Shown: positions 22,066 to 31,438 of the stretch, piece after piece | Numbering within the stretch: the first letter of the stretch is position 1 | How the letters are laid out: each line of letters begins with the position of its first letter | NCBI GenBank assembly: GCA_001579985.1 | Contig: LRSR01014094.1 | Location: 1 to 31,438 of the forward strand | Length of the DNA stretch: 31,438 nt | Direction of reading: 5' to 3' | From: Hypsibius dujardini | Lineage: Eukaryota; Tardigrada; Eutardigrada; Parachela; Hypsibiidae | Notes under the pieces: model-generated | What the model saw: the letters and a program-made list of their open reading frames with translations, nothing else | Told to the model about the DNA's origin: nothing | Database searches by the model: none | Position numbers and translations under genes: made by a program

Positions 22066-22982
22066 ATGGCACCCGGCGCACTCAAGAAAACCGGGAAATA
22101 TGGGCTGCCTCACGTCGATGTGACCCTTGACTTTGACCAGCTCATGGAACGAGTGAAGGCGATAATCGAAAAAATTACGACTTGGGATATTCCAGGCTCC
22201 CCAGACATCCTCAAGCAGCTCCATGATGTCGTGCAAAAGAGCTCCGTCAGCACACGAATTGGACAAGCCTGTGTGCGTATTGCCCAGTACACACCGGGAG
22301 TGGGGCTCGTGATGGGCATCTACATCTGTACTACTGCTGTCGCGGTCGCAGGGAGATGGCCAAGGCATCGTTCTTCCGTCAAGTCAACGGCGTACTGACA
22401 CTCGCCATCGTTGTGGGCTCGCTGTGCATCCCGGTGGCAGGGCCAGCAGCCATTTTGACGTGCTTAACGGCCGGGGCCGTCGGGTTCGGGGTAGGCACCG
22501 CCGCCGAGGCGTACCTGGCAAACCAGTTCATGGAGGAAAGTCTGGAGAAACGCTCTATGGCAAAATACTCAAACATTCCGCTTCAGATGCTGCTGGGAGC
22601 GGTCTGCGGAGCGATTACTGGACTGAATCCGGGCTTCCAGTCGGCTGAGGATCTGCTCGCCTTGTTTGGTCGCTGCTTCACAGCAGGGGTGTGTGCTGCG
22701 AGGACGGTCCTCTACGGGAGCGTTGAACACACCGACTACCGGCAACTCCTCGCGTTCGTTCTGACCTGTGAAATTGCCATTCACAACCACAAGATTAAGG
22801 AGGAACGGGAGAAATTGAAGAGGGCAGAAAAGGAGGCCAATCCAGAAAGTTTGCTTACGCATCAGAAAATGTTCAAGGATTTGTTTGAGGTTGGGGATAA
22901 AAAATGTCAAGAGTACGGCGATTTGAAGGCCGAAGTTAAAGCGGATTTTGGCAGCGCGGATGTCGAATTAGATGCGGGATGA
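22066..22982 (+). CDS. Glycine/alanine-rich membrane protein, unrecognised family, frame break near 22340
   Basis: Two overlapping frames look like one protein. The first (22066-22398) gives MAPGALKKTGKYGLPHVDV, an amphipathic helical region (LMERVKAIIEKITTWDI) and a hydrophobic GVGLVMGIYICTTAVAV. The second (ATG at 22356, stop at 22982, 208 aa) gives FFRQVNGVLTLAIVVGSLCI, a G/A-rich hairpin (TCLTAGAVGFGVGTAAEAYL), two more weak hydrophobic segments and a charged C-terminal helix (KIKEEREKLKRAEKEAN). The switch lies between about 22335 and 22356 with no good splice pair, so it is a frameshift, an assembly indel, or two adjacent frames. Stops just upstream (TAA TAG at 22051-22056) fix the first ATG. 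Amphipathic helices plus a Gly-rich membrane hairpin recall apolipoprotein-L-type proteins in layout only. Function unknown. Confidence 0.6.
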
Positions 22983-23476
22983 CCGCCCACGGAAACATTG
23001 TCTGATACCGACCGTGTCAATAAGGTACATACTGTCAAGTTCTTTCTATCTTCTCTATCTGGATTATGTGGTGATCGGTTTTGGAATAATATTTAATAAT
23101 GATTAATAATTTTGGGTTTGTGTTTAGGTTGTCAATGCCGGCTCTCAGTGACAGAACCTGTCAGGCTGTCACTACTCCACTGATTGTTCGACTCTAGGTC
23201 CTATTTGGTGCACTCAGCGATTTTAAGAAAACCAAGTGTGTTGTAAGAATGTGATGACGCGGTGTGATGTTTCAACCTGAAGCAATGTTTTATTGAACGC
23301 GAGGCGCGATACTTAACACGTTTCAATGGAATAGCGCCATAATGGCATATTTTATCGTGTGTATTGATATATCCCTCAGCCGTTTTCACACCAATATTGG
23401 TATGGTCCGATAAAGACCAATCTGCAAAAACTTATTTTCTAAATGTGTGACGATAATAGTAACTTCTTGATCTGTA
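22983..23476. other. Intergenic, nothing recognised
   Basis: A/T-rich 3' flank of the preceding gene (TTTAATAATGATTAATAAT around 23090-23110). No exon seen. Confidence 0.4.
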
Positions 23477-23836
23477 CGAGGTAAAGGCCGTTAACCAGGC
23501 CGTTTTAGAAATTGTAACTTAACCAGGCCGGTTTTTTTCAACGTTGATTTCCCGGCGCTACAGTGCTGCCATGCCATAGCAGATGGCTTGAAAATATTCG
23601 AAAAAATTCTCTGACCCATTTTAGTTCGTTCCTAAGCCTTACCGTTCGAATTTGGCTCCAAAAAAAGGAAGGGAAGATTCTCAATGGAGAAGTGGGCAAG
23701 CAGTCCGGTAGAGGCGCCACTTCGGTTCCATCTCCCTGGGTTGACTTCGCAAAAACGACTTATGCGCCACCTGTTGGCCTGCCGGCCTAGTTAAGTCACG
23801 ATTTCTAAAACGGCCTGGTTAACGGCCTTTACCTCG
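23477..23836. mobile_element. 360-bp MITE with 55-bp terminal inverted repeats
   Basis: The left end (23477-23531, CGAGGTAAAGGCCGTTAACC onward) is the reverse complement of 23782-23836 with three mismatches. The word TTAACCAGGCCG occurs twice within each arm, giving nested repeats. The interior is non-coding. The flanks show no unambiguous target-site duplication, so the exact outer ends and superfamily are unsettled. Confidence 0.85.
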
Positions 23837-24840
23837 CACCATTTCTTTGTTCTGATGGTCAATCTGCGACTGCTAAGCATAAGTGTTGTGAAGTTTTGTA
23901 ACAAAAGAGGCGGCAATTATTTTGGAATTGCAATCCTTAATTTCGGTTTGCTTAATGTTTAGGCTCATTTTAAGCCAAGCAAAAATATACTCTGTATAAT
24001 CCGAGTACAAACTGTACAAACATGTATAATAAAGAAATTTCTTAGTAATAGTTTATTAAGTAAGATTCAATCTCATATTTTGTTGAGATGTAACATAATT
24101 CAAAAGAATGGTGATTGCAGCCATTTATAAGAAAAACGTTAGCTGCTTTTCAGGAAGAAGTCTTTTTATTTCGCCTAACACTTATTAAAGTCGAGCCCTG
24201 AAGGAGCGAGGATGTCTTTTAACTTGACGCACTGTTTTGGACGAGGGCGAAAGGGTGTCTGTGTGTCTGTGGCCGTCGATGAGCATCGATTGATCGAAGG
24301 ACGTGGCTTAAGTGCGGGCTATGGTCAATGCTGTCGACCAATCGCAGCATCTCACATGAGCGCATAGAGCCAGTGATCTTTATTCGAATTACGTGCCATA
24401 GAGATTGGCCTTTTTTTAACATGTGCATATAGTTCGGTAGTATATGATATATACGGTATATGGTATATACGCGTGGCCAAAACCTTACAATAACCGATTT
24501 AAGCGATCTAACCCGTTCAATGTGTATACATGTATACATCGATCGAGGTAAATGGCCAACTCGGTTAGTGCAAGGAATTTGCTACGTGTATAGACTATAC
24601 GGATTTTGACATTGCTGAATTCTTCCGCAAACGAAATTGAAAATTTATTTATCTGCAGGTTTGCTAAATCATTCTGAAATGTGTTCACTGTGTAGTACTT
24701 ATGTAGTCGCGAAACATTCGCTTTCAGTTATGATGTCGGAACAACAAGAACCTTCTTGAAACAATGGCACAGGAAAATGGGCAGCTTATCAAAATAAAAG
24801 CCATGAAAAGACGTAGGGTAAATATTGTTGATTTACCCCA
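23837..24840. other. Intergenic, nothing recognised
   Basis: Scattered short frames only. A TATA-rich alternating stretch lies near 24440-24470. Confidence 0.4.
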
Positions 24841-25949
24841 CTACTTGGGTCCAGTGTAGGCACAGCAGGCGACTTTTATGTTATTCAGCGCGGTATCGTC
24901 CTTTCTGCCTTGGGATCCTTCGATCTGCACGCTGAGTCCACAGATCGCCGATCCGGACGGGCAACTCTGCCGCAATTGCCAATCTCCGTAGGTTTCCCCG
25001 TTCCCCGTAAACACCTAGAAACGGGTGTGATGTACTGTTTGCACCACAAAAGAACCAAAAATAATACTTGCCCCCTTCCTTCAAATGGGAAAATGTATCA
25101 GCCCTAGTTTTGTTTTATTTTTGGTAAATTCAGAACAGGGATGACCCAATCAACTTGTATTTTTATTCCAAAGCGAAAAGCCCCTCCTCCCTGCACAAAG
25201 ACACAAGCCGTCCCTCCCCATACCTTCCCTCGAGAAAAGTCCGTTATCCCTCTACAACAAAATTTCACTGCCCTTGCTGAGCATTAAAAATGAATAGCAT
25301 GCCACTAGAGCGAGCAATGGTTTTACTATAATTAGGTTGAGGCAGTGTTGCCCCAGTTACATATAAATCAGAAAGCCTCACTGACTTGACCAATGGCTGT
25401 TCTTCAAACTGAATCAATCAATCGATCGATCAATCATTTGATAAATCTATTGACTTACCTTGCCATCAGAACATTTAATCTCCACGTCATTGGTGGCTGT
25501 GTCGTCCTTCCTGGGGCCTAGCGGAGCCTCCGCGCGGTGCCTCATGCTGACCACGACCGCTACACCTGGGCACCGTACATGTCGACGCCAGTAGCCCCAC
25601 GGGCCTTCCTTCACCGTGATGACATACTGCCCTTGGAAGGTGGCCTTGGTGCAGATGAGGAGGACTGCGTTGAGAGCCGTGTCGTCCCCGCCTTATTGCT
25701 TACCCTCCGCCTTCAACTGCATCCCCGACACGAAGAACCCGCGGGGGCAGTACTCAAAATCCGACCAGTCGCCCCAGTTGGTCACGTGGTTCGTCATGAT
25801 GTAGGCCATCACGTCGGATCGGCTGCTGATTCGGACACCGCGGAATAGAGACCTTCGGTTTGCAGTTCCCTGGACGCATTGTGGGAAGCAGCCGCGCGGG
25901 CTCCCGAAAAAGCAATTAGCAACAAGAATACCCCAAACAGTGTAAACAT
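24841..25949 (-). pseudogene. VMO-I (vitelline membrane outer layer protein I) family gene, disrupted
   Basis: VMO-I proteins are small secreted beta-prism proteins with three internal repeats. Exon 1 is 25949-25459, then a 444-bp intron (GTAAGT...TTTCTAG), then exon 2 25014-24841. A signal peptide (MFTLFGVFLLLIAFSGARA) opens exon 1. All three repeats are visible: NWGDWSDFEYCPAG with GDDTALNAVLLIC; GPWGYWRRHVRCPG with KDDTATNDVEIKCSDG; and YGDWQLRQSCPSG with KDDTALNNIKVACC, ending GPK and a stop. The coding frame of exon 1 is broken three times: a shift between signal peptide and repeat 1 near 25815, a shift near 25738 beside a G run, and an in-frame TAA at 25693-25695. Splice sites and the rest are well preserved, so the loss is recent or partly a sequencing artefact. 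Adjacent genes are unrelated. Confidence 0.88.
25412..25436. repeat. ATCA/ATCG microsatellite in the VMO-I intron
   Basis: Short run of AATC and ATCG units. Similar CAATCAAC words occur upstream of both four-TM duplicates (near 13515 and 18855). Confidence 0.6.
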
Positions 25950-26890
25950 TTTCGATCTCTCTCTAGCCCAAAATTTGTAAAAACTCTTTGTTCTGAAAGA
26001 AAGTAATAGAAACTAAAAGAAAACTAACAACATTACAAAACCATCAAACCAGAAGCTAAATTTTCAGTACCGCATGTAGAATGGAGATATTATTATAACG
26101 CCGCCTTTATATTCATCTGAAGCAAGAGTTTTATCAATGTTGTTTGTTGACCATCAACAGGGCAATAACACATTCAGTTTGTGCGGACGCATCGAATGGG
26201 GAGCGGAGAAGGAAGCGGCTCTTTAGTGATCTGGTTAAATGCCGGATCTGGTGAACACAAATAATGATAACTGGTAGGAGTAGCCAGGGCGTGAGTGTTT
26301 TTGTGTACTAAACCAAATATTGTCACTAGAAAGGATAGCGGAGTTGCAAAGACAATCCCAGTCAATTCAATAAATATCATCGACTATCCCTGCATTGTTG
26401 TGGCATATGGATAGTACTCTTACGCAGTTAGATCCGAACTATGTTCATGCGTTATCTCTTTTTAGAATTGAGCTGATTCAGTACTGCTCTCTAAAACCAA
26501 AAATCATCCACTGTCTGATCCATCCACATCCAGTCTCATATACCGTGAAACCAGATAGACACTAGACTAAGGATCGTGTATTTTTCGCTTTTGTTGGAGG
26601 TTTTTTATTCTGCAGATTCCATTTGCGGCATGTGTATAACAAAAGTACGCGAAGGTCTCAAATGTCAAAAGGGCAAATGATTTTTCAAAAGGTTGAATTG
26701 CAAAAGAGGTCTCTGATAAATTTCTTAAAAATAATTTGAATAGGATCGAACGATTTTAGCGGCACTGCCGAATTGCTTCCAGATTGACAAGATTGCTAAG
26801 TTTAATTTACTACTCAGCTACTCAGGTCCGCTAATAAGCCATATTCCTAATGGGTGTTGCTGCCATGTCTAAATTTTTCCTATCTGTTTT
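25950..26890. other. Intergenic, no firm gene
   Basis: Upstream flank of the VMO-I pseudogene. A minus-strand frame (26174-26380) opens with a hydrophobic stretch (TGIVFATPLSFLVTIFGLV) but has no supported splice partners, so it is not called. Confidence 0.4.
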
Positions 26891-27103
26891 GTGTTGTCTG
26901 TCTGTATGTTTGTCCCTCTGCCTGTCTGTCTGTCTATTCGTCTGCCTGCCTGCCTGTTTAACTGCCTGTCTGTCTGTTTGTCTGTCTGTCTGTTAATCTA
27001 ACTGTGGATCTGTTTATCTGTCCGTTTATTCGCCTGTCTGTCTGTCTATTAGGCTGACTGCCTGCTTGCTTGTTTGTTGTTTGCCTGCATGTTTATATGT
27101 CTA
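26891..27103 (+). repeat. (CTGT/CCTG)n microsatellite, long and interrupted
   Basis: More than 200 bp of CTGT, CCTG and CTAT-type tetranucleotides with scattered substitutions, the same motif and strand as the METTL1-intron array. Confidence 0.9.
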
Positions 27104-27426
27104 CTTAGTTAAATAGAAAAGGCATAATATCTCAAATTCATGCAATGCTGAATAAGTGAATAACGAAGAAACGTCAAATGTCGCATTTAGCGTCCTGAGA
27201 AAACTGAAAGCAAATATAAAGATTAAAATGCGGCTTAATGCACTTTTTGGAATACTTCGGTGACGGGCTTTCCGTATCAGTATCAATTACGTGAATGCTT
27301 GTATGCGAGTCTGCAATATGTCTGTCAAGTTATTGCTGTTTCGGAAAATCGTTTTCTACCGGTCTTTTGCTTTGGCTAACTGTTTTTTCTCAGTAAGTCA
27401 GTTTATTTGCCTACCTTCTTTTACCG

Positions 27427-27460
27427 CCTGTCTGTCTGTCTGTCTGTCTGCCTGTCTATT
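27427..27460 (+). repeat. (CTGT)n microsatellite
   Basis: About eight nearly pure CTGT units, 320 bp beyond the longer array of the same motif. The intervening 27104-27426 has no recognisable gene. Confidence 0.85.
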
Positions 27461-27790
27461 TTTGTATTAATCTCTCTGTCTATTAAAACGTCAAACCCAA
27501 CCGCTCAGAAATTTTTTCAAGCATTCTATGGCCCTCAACGCGGAATAGTTTATTTTTCTCCTGCAGAAAACACAAATACTTCTCATTCTAACTAGCCGCA
27601 AGTCTAGTTACGAAACTCATGCAATCCACTCGATGTGGGTGAAGTGTTGGCGGACACAACGTAAAAAAGAAATTCCGGGTGATTCAACAGCTGGGACAGT
27701 TCCTCTCGGTCAAAAATAACTTCTTGCTGTACAATTACTGTTTCTACTTCCGTACACATTCCAGACACAGTTCTTGCCCACGTTCTTCTC

Positions 27791-29656
27791 TCAACCGAAA
27801 GTGAGAGTGTAAATGTAGATGCTCTACAACACAAAGCGAAAAGAATGGAAACCGGTTTTTTGCCGACACACCGAAACACACAGCAGCGTGATGAATGATT
27901 GTTCGTCATGTAAACTTACCAGGGGCAAAACAACCACCGAGACACAGCCGTGTCTGCTGTACACATTCGAAGGAGAAGGGCCGCCGGAATGCGGTGTGGC
28001 AGCAACAACCGGCGTGAGGGCCATCTTTCTGTTGTCCGTCACAGACAACGGAACGGGCTGCACCGTGACGTTTGCGTTTGTCGATGAAAGCACTGTTTCG
28101 TTGGTCAACATCATCATGTGATCATGCTCCGTCATGTTATGGGCATTTGTCTCATTGCCAAGGTCAATCGGAGGCGGGAGGGTCCAGCTAGGGTCCTCCA
28201 CAGTAAGAATGTGAAGTTGTGATGTCTGATTCGTCATCGGCAGGACCGGAACGATAGTTTCGTTCGTCGCAATGGTTAGGTTTGTCGCGGCTGGTACTTC
28301 CACGACAGTTGCATTGTTGACTGAGGATACCACGACAGGCAAAGCAATAGGAACAGTGCTTGTCTGGGCTGCTGTAGCTTCCGTTGTAATTTCGTCTGTT
28401 TTTCGAGCTTCCCTCGCAGTGTCGTTGGTTATTACCACAGGTTGAAGGACAATTGGGGTGATCACAACAGGCGCAATTGTTGGCTCGCTCGAGGGGATGA
28501 GCAGAACGGTTTGGTTGGGCATGACGGGGATTTCCCCACTTGTCGCGTTGGTTGGGGAAATCACAGAGATGTTTTGGGCCGAGGGGAGCATGACAATCAC
28601 TACGGGGGCCGGTGGTACCGCGACTGGGGTAGGGAGAAGGACGATGGTGTTGTTGGTGGGAACCGGGCAGGATTTTTTAAGGATTCCGTTGATGCTGTTG
28701 ACTTCGGATTGGAGGCTGCCGGGATCGCAGCGCATCATGTAGCGTTCCTGACAGGCTTTGATGGTAGAAAGATCCCTGCACAGAAAATGGAAAAATGTAT
28801 AACTTAATGTTACACACATATGAGCAATCATTAAGTCATACGGTTGAAGGGTGCTTATCTCTTTGTTATTATTTATTGTAATCAGTTCTATACATTTTTT
28901 TCATAGATATTAGAGACGTAAATTTATTTGACAGTTGTCATCTGTATCTTTGGTGAACCATAATTGTTGACTATCAAAAATATTAAAACCTGTAATAAGT
29001 TAAGATTTAATTTATCGCATATAAGATTTTTATCTAATTTTGCTGTTGGGTAGGTGAAACACATAAATCGACCATTGATGCTCGCCAGAAATCTTTTTAT
29101 ATGAGTTGATTGCGAGTATTTTGGAATCACACTCCGTCATTTCGGTGCGCTTCAAGGTTGCGGTGGATTTAAACCCAAGGAAAGATATATCATCTGATTG
29201 CCAGCATGTTTATTAAAAGATTTCGCTAGTAAAAGTTTACTAAGATACAACCACATGTTTTTGGGGGACCTGTCAAGATAAAATAAGATTTGCGACTGCA
29301 GCATTTTATGAGGGAGACATTTCAGGCTTTTAACGAAGGTATTTTGACATTACGTAACTCATTGGGCGAACACTCGATCTAGGTGTATGGCTATAACGAG
29401 GAATTTGTTACCTGCACATCAAAGGCCGTCTGTCCGCCGGTACATTCCTAATCGCCTGACCATAGAGGTTGGCGAATAGTGGCGGTAAGGTATCCACAAT
29501 TTTTTTGAGAGCCAGGCAATTTCTCGTGCTTTGACAGGATATACCAAGGCCGTTAATGGAAGAGGCGGTCGGAGGGTCCGCAAACAATGCACCATTAATC
29601 AGGCTGAAGATTGCAAGTATAAGGAATAGAAGCGACTTCATTTTCAGATGTTTCAA
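27791..29656 (-). CDS. Secreted N-glycosylated Thr/Val/Pro-rich protein with possible GPI-type tail
   Basis: Exons 29656-29412, 28775-27920 and 27823-27791 (introns 636 and 96 bp, GT-AG, phases 2 and 0), giving 377 aa. The start gives a clear signal peptide (MKSLLFLILAIFSLINGALF). Residues 27-118 form a small domain with six cysteines (41, 47, 81, 90, 98, 118), which could pair as three disulfides. Residues about 119-350 are mucin-like: rich in T, V, P and I with more than ten N-x-S/T sites (NNT, NIS, NAT, NQT, NDT, NLT, NET...). The last exon is tiny and completes a hydrophobic end (VSVVVLPLSIYIYTLTFG), as in a GPI-attachment signal. I chose that acceptor because its pyrimidine tract is strong and the intron has typical length; an alternative acceptor near 27740 would instead add about 45 polar residues ending at 27604. 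Family unknown; a cell-surface or extracellular coat role is inferred. Confidence 0.75.
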
Positions 29657-30075
29657 TTAAAAAAATGGATCGATTAAAGGAGGATGAGTGATTATGGGTT
29701 TCGTTTATCAGGTGAAAGTCGATCAACTAGAACGAATGACTGTGTGTGTGTACCGCAGTTATTCTTCGCCCGCTCAGCCTTGATCTTCGTTTGTTGACGA
29801 CCGGGGGGGGGGGAGAGAGAAAAAAACGTAATAAGCTGTCAGACCAGCTGTATGAATATCAATTTTGTTCTTTTTTGGCACGTGCTAACGATGACAAATC
29901 ATATCTCTGAGCACAACTGCAAGTAAGAAGTAAGCGTACACTTGTTTACGGTAACGTAGTGTTGAAACTACAGCAGAGGCGCAAGGAGAAACGAAAAGAG
30001 CGGTAAACAGTGAGCGTGCCGCCTATGGCCAGAAAATAACGCGAATAACAAACGGCAAAACAACAGTGAAACAAA
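29657..30075. other. Upstream flank of the mucin-like gene
   Basis: No gene. Contains an 11-base G run at 29803-29813 followed by GA repeats, and a short GT repeat near 29742. No TATA box that I would defend. Confidence 0.4.
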
Positions 30076-30232
30076 TACCAGGCAAACGCTATGGGTTGAA
30101 TCGCTATATGGGTTGATTCGGTCGAGTGGCGGAGGGCGCCACAAGTGTAAATTGTAAACGACACTCCTTCAATTTACATTTGTGGCGCCCTCTGCCACCC
30201 GACCGATTCAACCCATAGCGTTTGCCTGGTAT
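30076..30232. repeat. Long near-perfect hairpin (arms about 63 bp)
   Basis: ATACCAGGCAAACGCTATGG at 30076 is matched by CCATAGCGTTTGCCTGGTAT ending at 30232, and pairing continues inward through GGCGCCACA/TGTGGCGCC to AAATTG/CAATTT, leaving a loop of about 15 bases. The left arm carries an extra 16 bases from a local duplication of TATGGGTTGA. It is either a foldback MITE or a hairpin-RNA locus. Confidence 0.85.
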
Positions 30233-30775
30233 CCTCTACGAATAACTTTCTATAAGTGCGATGGCGACGCAGTTGCAGACCACTGCACGATACCCTTAAA
30301 CGCCCGGAGGCTGGTTAGGGTGTAATACATCAGCTGTGCTGCCGCAGATTCGTTAATGAACTGAATTGCTGTCTGAAGATTGACGGCTATTATAAAGCAG
30401 AAAACATGCGGTCGACTATTTCTCATTGTTGTGAAGGAATAAAAAGAATTTTTTGACTCAAAAGAAAATAATGTCCGGTTAGTAAAGCCTAAACACTTAT
30501 TGTGACCATGAATACGACATTGGTGTCAACTCGTGAATTGATTGGTATTAAAAGTTGTTGTGATATCTAAACCGTTAAATATCTAAAACTAATCATCTCG
30601 TTACAAAGAATTAACCGCTACCGGTATAAGAGGAAGTCTTGAACGAACGAAAACAGTCATTGGTTTCATATCAGAGCCCGAAAATGTGTTTTCGGTTACA
30701 AAAAATACAAAACGATACAACGACGTTTGTTCTAACAAAGTTAAACTGCTGGTATATCCTGCTGCTCCCGAACAA
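30233..30775. other. Intergenic between hairpin and the edge gene
   Basis: No exon recognised. Presumably the 3' untranslated region and flank of the minus-strand gene ending at 30776. Confidence 0.4.
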
Positions 30776-31438
30776 CTACATGCAGTTTAGACTTCTCTGG
30801 TGGTACAGGCCAAAATCTGTGTCCGCGCTACTCGACTGACTCTTTGCTTCCTTGGAGAATTCCTCGCGGTATGTGAGGACGATCGAAATAGAGTAAACCT
30901 ACAAAGAATACATTCAGTGCGTGACAAAAATATAATTTCGGTTTTTTGAATGGTACATGTCTTTCAGTTAGTGCTACCTAGAGTTAGTGTCAGTTGCCCA
31001 ACTATTAGCAACTTTTTCTACGATCAAACTGTTGTAATATAAAATTCAAGAAATAATGTACTTTATGAGTCGACGCAATTTAGCCGGTACCTTGTTTGGG
31101 TTCAAGCCACCAGAGAACCTGCTGGCGTTGGGTGCCTTGCATTTGCTATACGAGACATACCTCCAAAACAAGACCCAAGGGCACACCGACTAATAGCAAA
31201 CCAAACCCGTCGAGGATCCCAATCATTATCGCATAGCATGACAGCATCACTAGTTTGATCCCAGTGAACACAGACCAGATTTTGATGCTGCAACTGCATC
31301 TCTATTGAAAAAGCAAAATGTGTGAGCTGCTTGGGTTTGCATCTCTTTTGACTTGCACAGTTTGCCAAGTTTCCTGAACCTTCTCACCGCTATGACCCCA
31401 TAGAGAAGGGCTCCCGTGAAGAACAGGCACAGTAGGGC
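30776..31438 (-). CDS. Multi-pass membrane protein, last three exons, 5' part beyond window
   Basis: Exons 31438-31388 (open at the edge), 31301-31161 and 30898-30776. The 86-bp and 262-bp introns have GTGAGA...TTTTTCAATAG and GTATGT...TTCTTTGTAG boundaries, both phase 0. Translation: ALLCLFFTGALLYGVIA (a transmembrane helix), a short loop RCSCSIKIWSVFTG, a long helix MLSCYAIMIGILDGF plus LLLVGVPLGLVLE, then VYSISIVLTYREEFSKEAKS and a polar tail ending LNCM before the stop. Three small exons that join in frame across two good introns make this a real gene despite its size. The end of the last helix leading into VYS...EEF recalls small four-TM proteins of the LAPTM/DUF4728 type, but I hold that loosely. 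It is not clearly a member of the four-TM array. Confidence 0.7.

Noticed and set aside
26174-26380. Minus-strand frame with a hydrophobic start
   Set aside because: No splice partner, no family match, and low-complexity downstream residues.
28442-28807. Plus-strand open frames rich in Gly/Trp/Thr
   Set aside because: Antisense shadow of the Thr/Val/Pro-rich stalk exon of the minus-strand gene.

Overview
The window is nuclear DNA from an animal. It has spliced protein genes with GT-AG introns of about 80-680 bp, signal peptides, microsatellites and short inverted-repeat transposons. There are no operons or bacterial ribosome binding sites. METTL1 and the VMO-I family place it in Metazoa. The compact introns and intermediate GC fit a small-genome invertebrate. 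A tardigrade is my favoured but unproven guess.

Layout, left to right: a complete six-exon METTL1 (tRNA m7G46 methyltransferase) on + at 42-1964; a foldback element at 2073-2284; a decayed fragment (2601-2747) of the next gene; a large secreted Asn-glycosylated protein of unknown function on + (3746-6776) with one clear frame break; and a 1.0 kb inverted-repeat element (6938-7939). From 8.2 to 20.6 kb a local minus-strand array of four relatives of one four-transmembrane family dominates. These are a stop-ridden pseudogene (8480-9380), an intact two-exon gene (11220-12667), a 3'-truncated recent duplicate (16898-18254) and a degraded remnant (19985-20584). The second and third lie in a 2.2 kb segmental duplication. 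Transposon-like repeats fill the gaps, including a cluster of a GACATTGTGTCC motif and an element with perfect 31-bp inverted repeats.

The right third holds a frame-broken glycine/alanine-rich membrane protein on + (22066-22982), a 360-bp MITE (23477-23836), a decayed VMO-I (vitelline membrane outer layer I) gene on - (24841-25949), (CTGT)n microsatellites, a secreted N-glycosylated mucin-like protein with a possible GPI-type tail on - (27791-29656), a strong hairpin (30076-30232), and the last three exons of another multi-pass membrane protein on - that runs off the right edge (30776-31438).

The genes do not form an evident pathway. Apart from METTL1 they are secreted or membrane proteins, and the array shows birth and death of a tandem family. 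Single-base frame breaks recur in several otherwise convincing genes, so some may be assembly indels rather than true pseudogenisation. I saw no tRNA, rRNA or CRISPR array.
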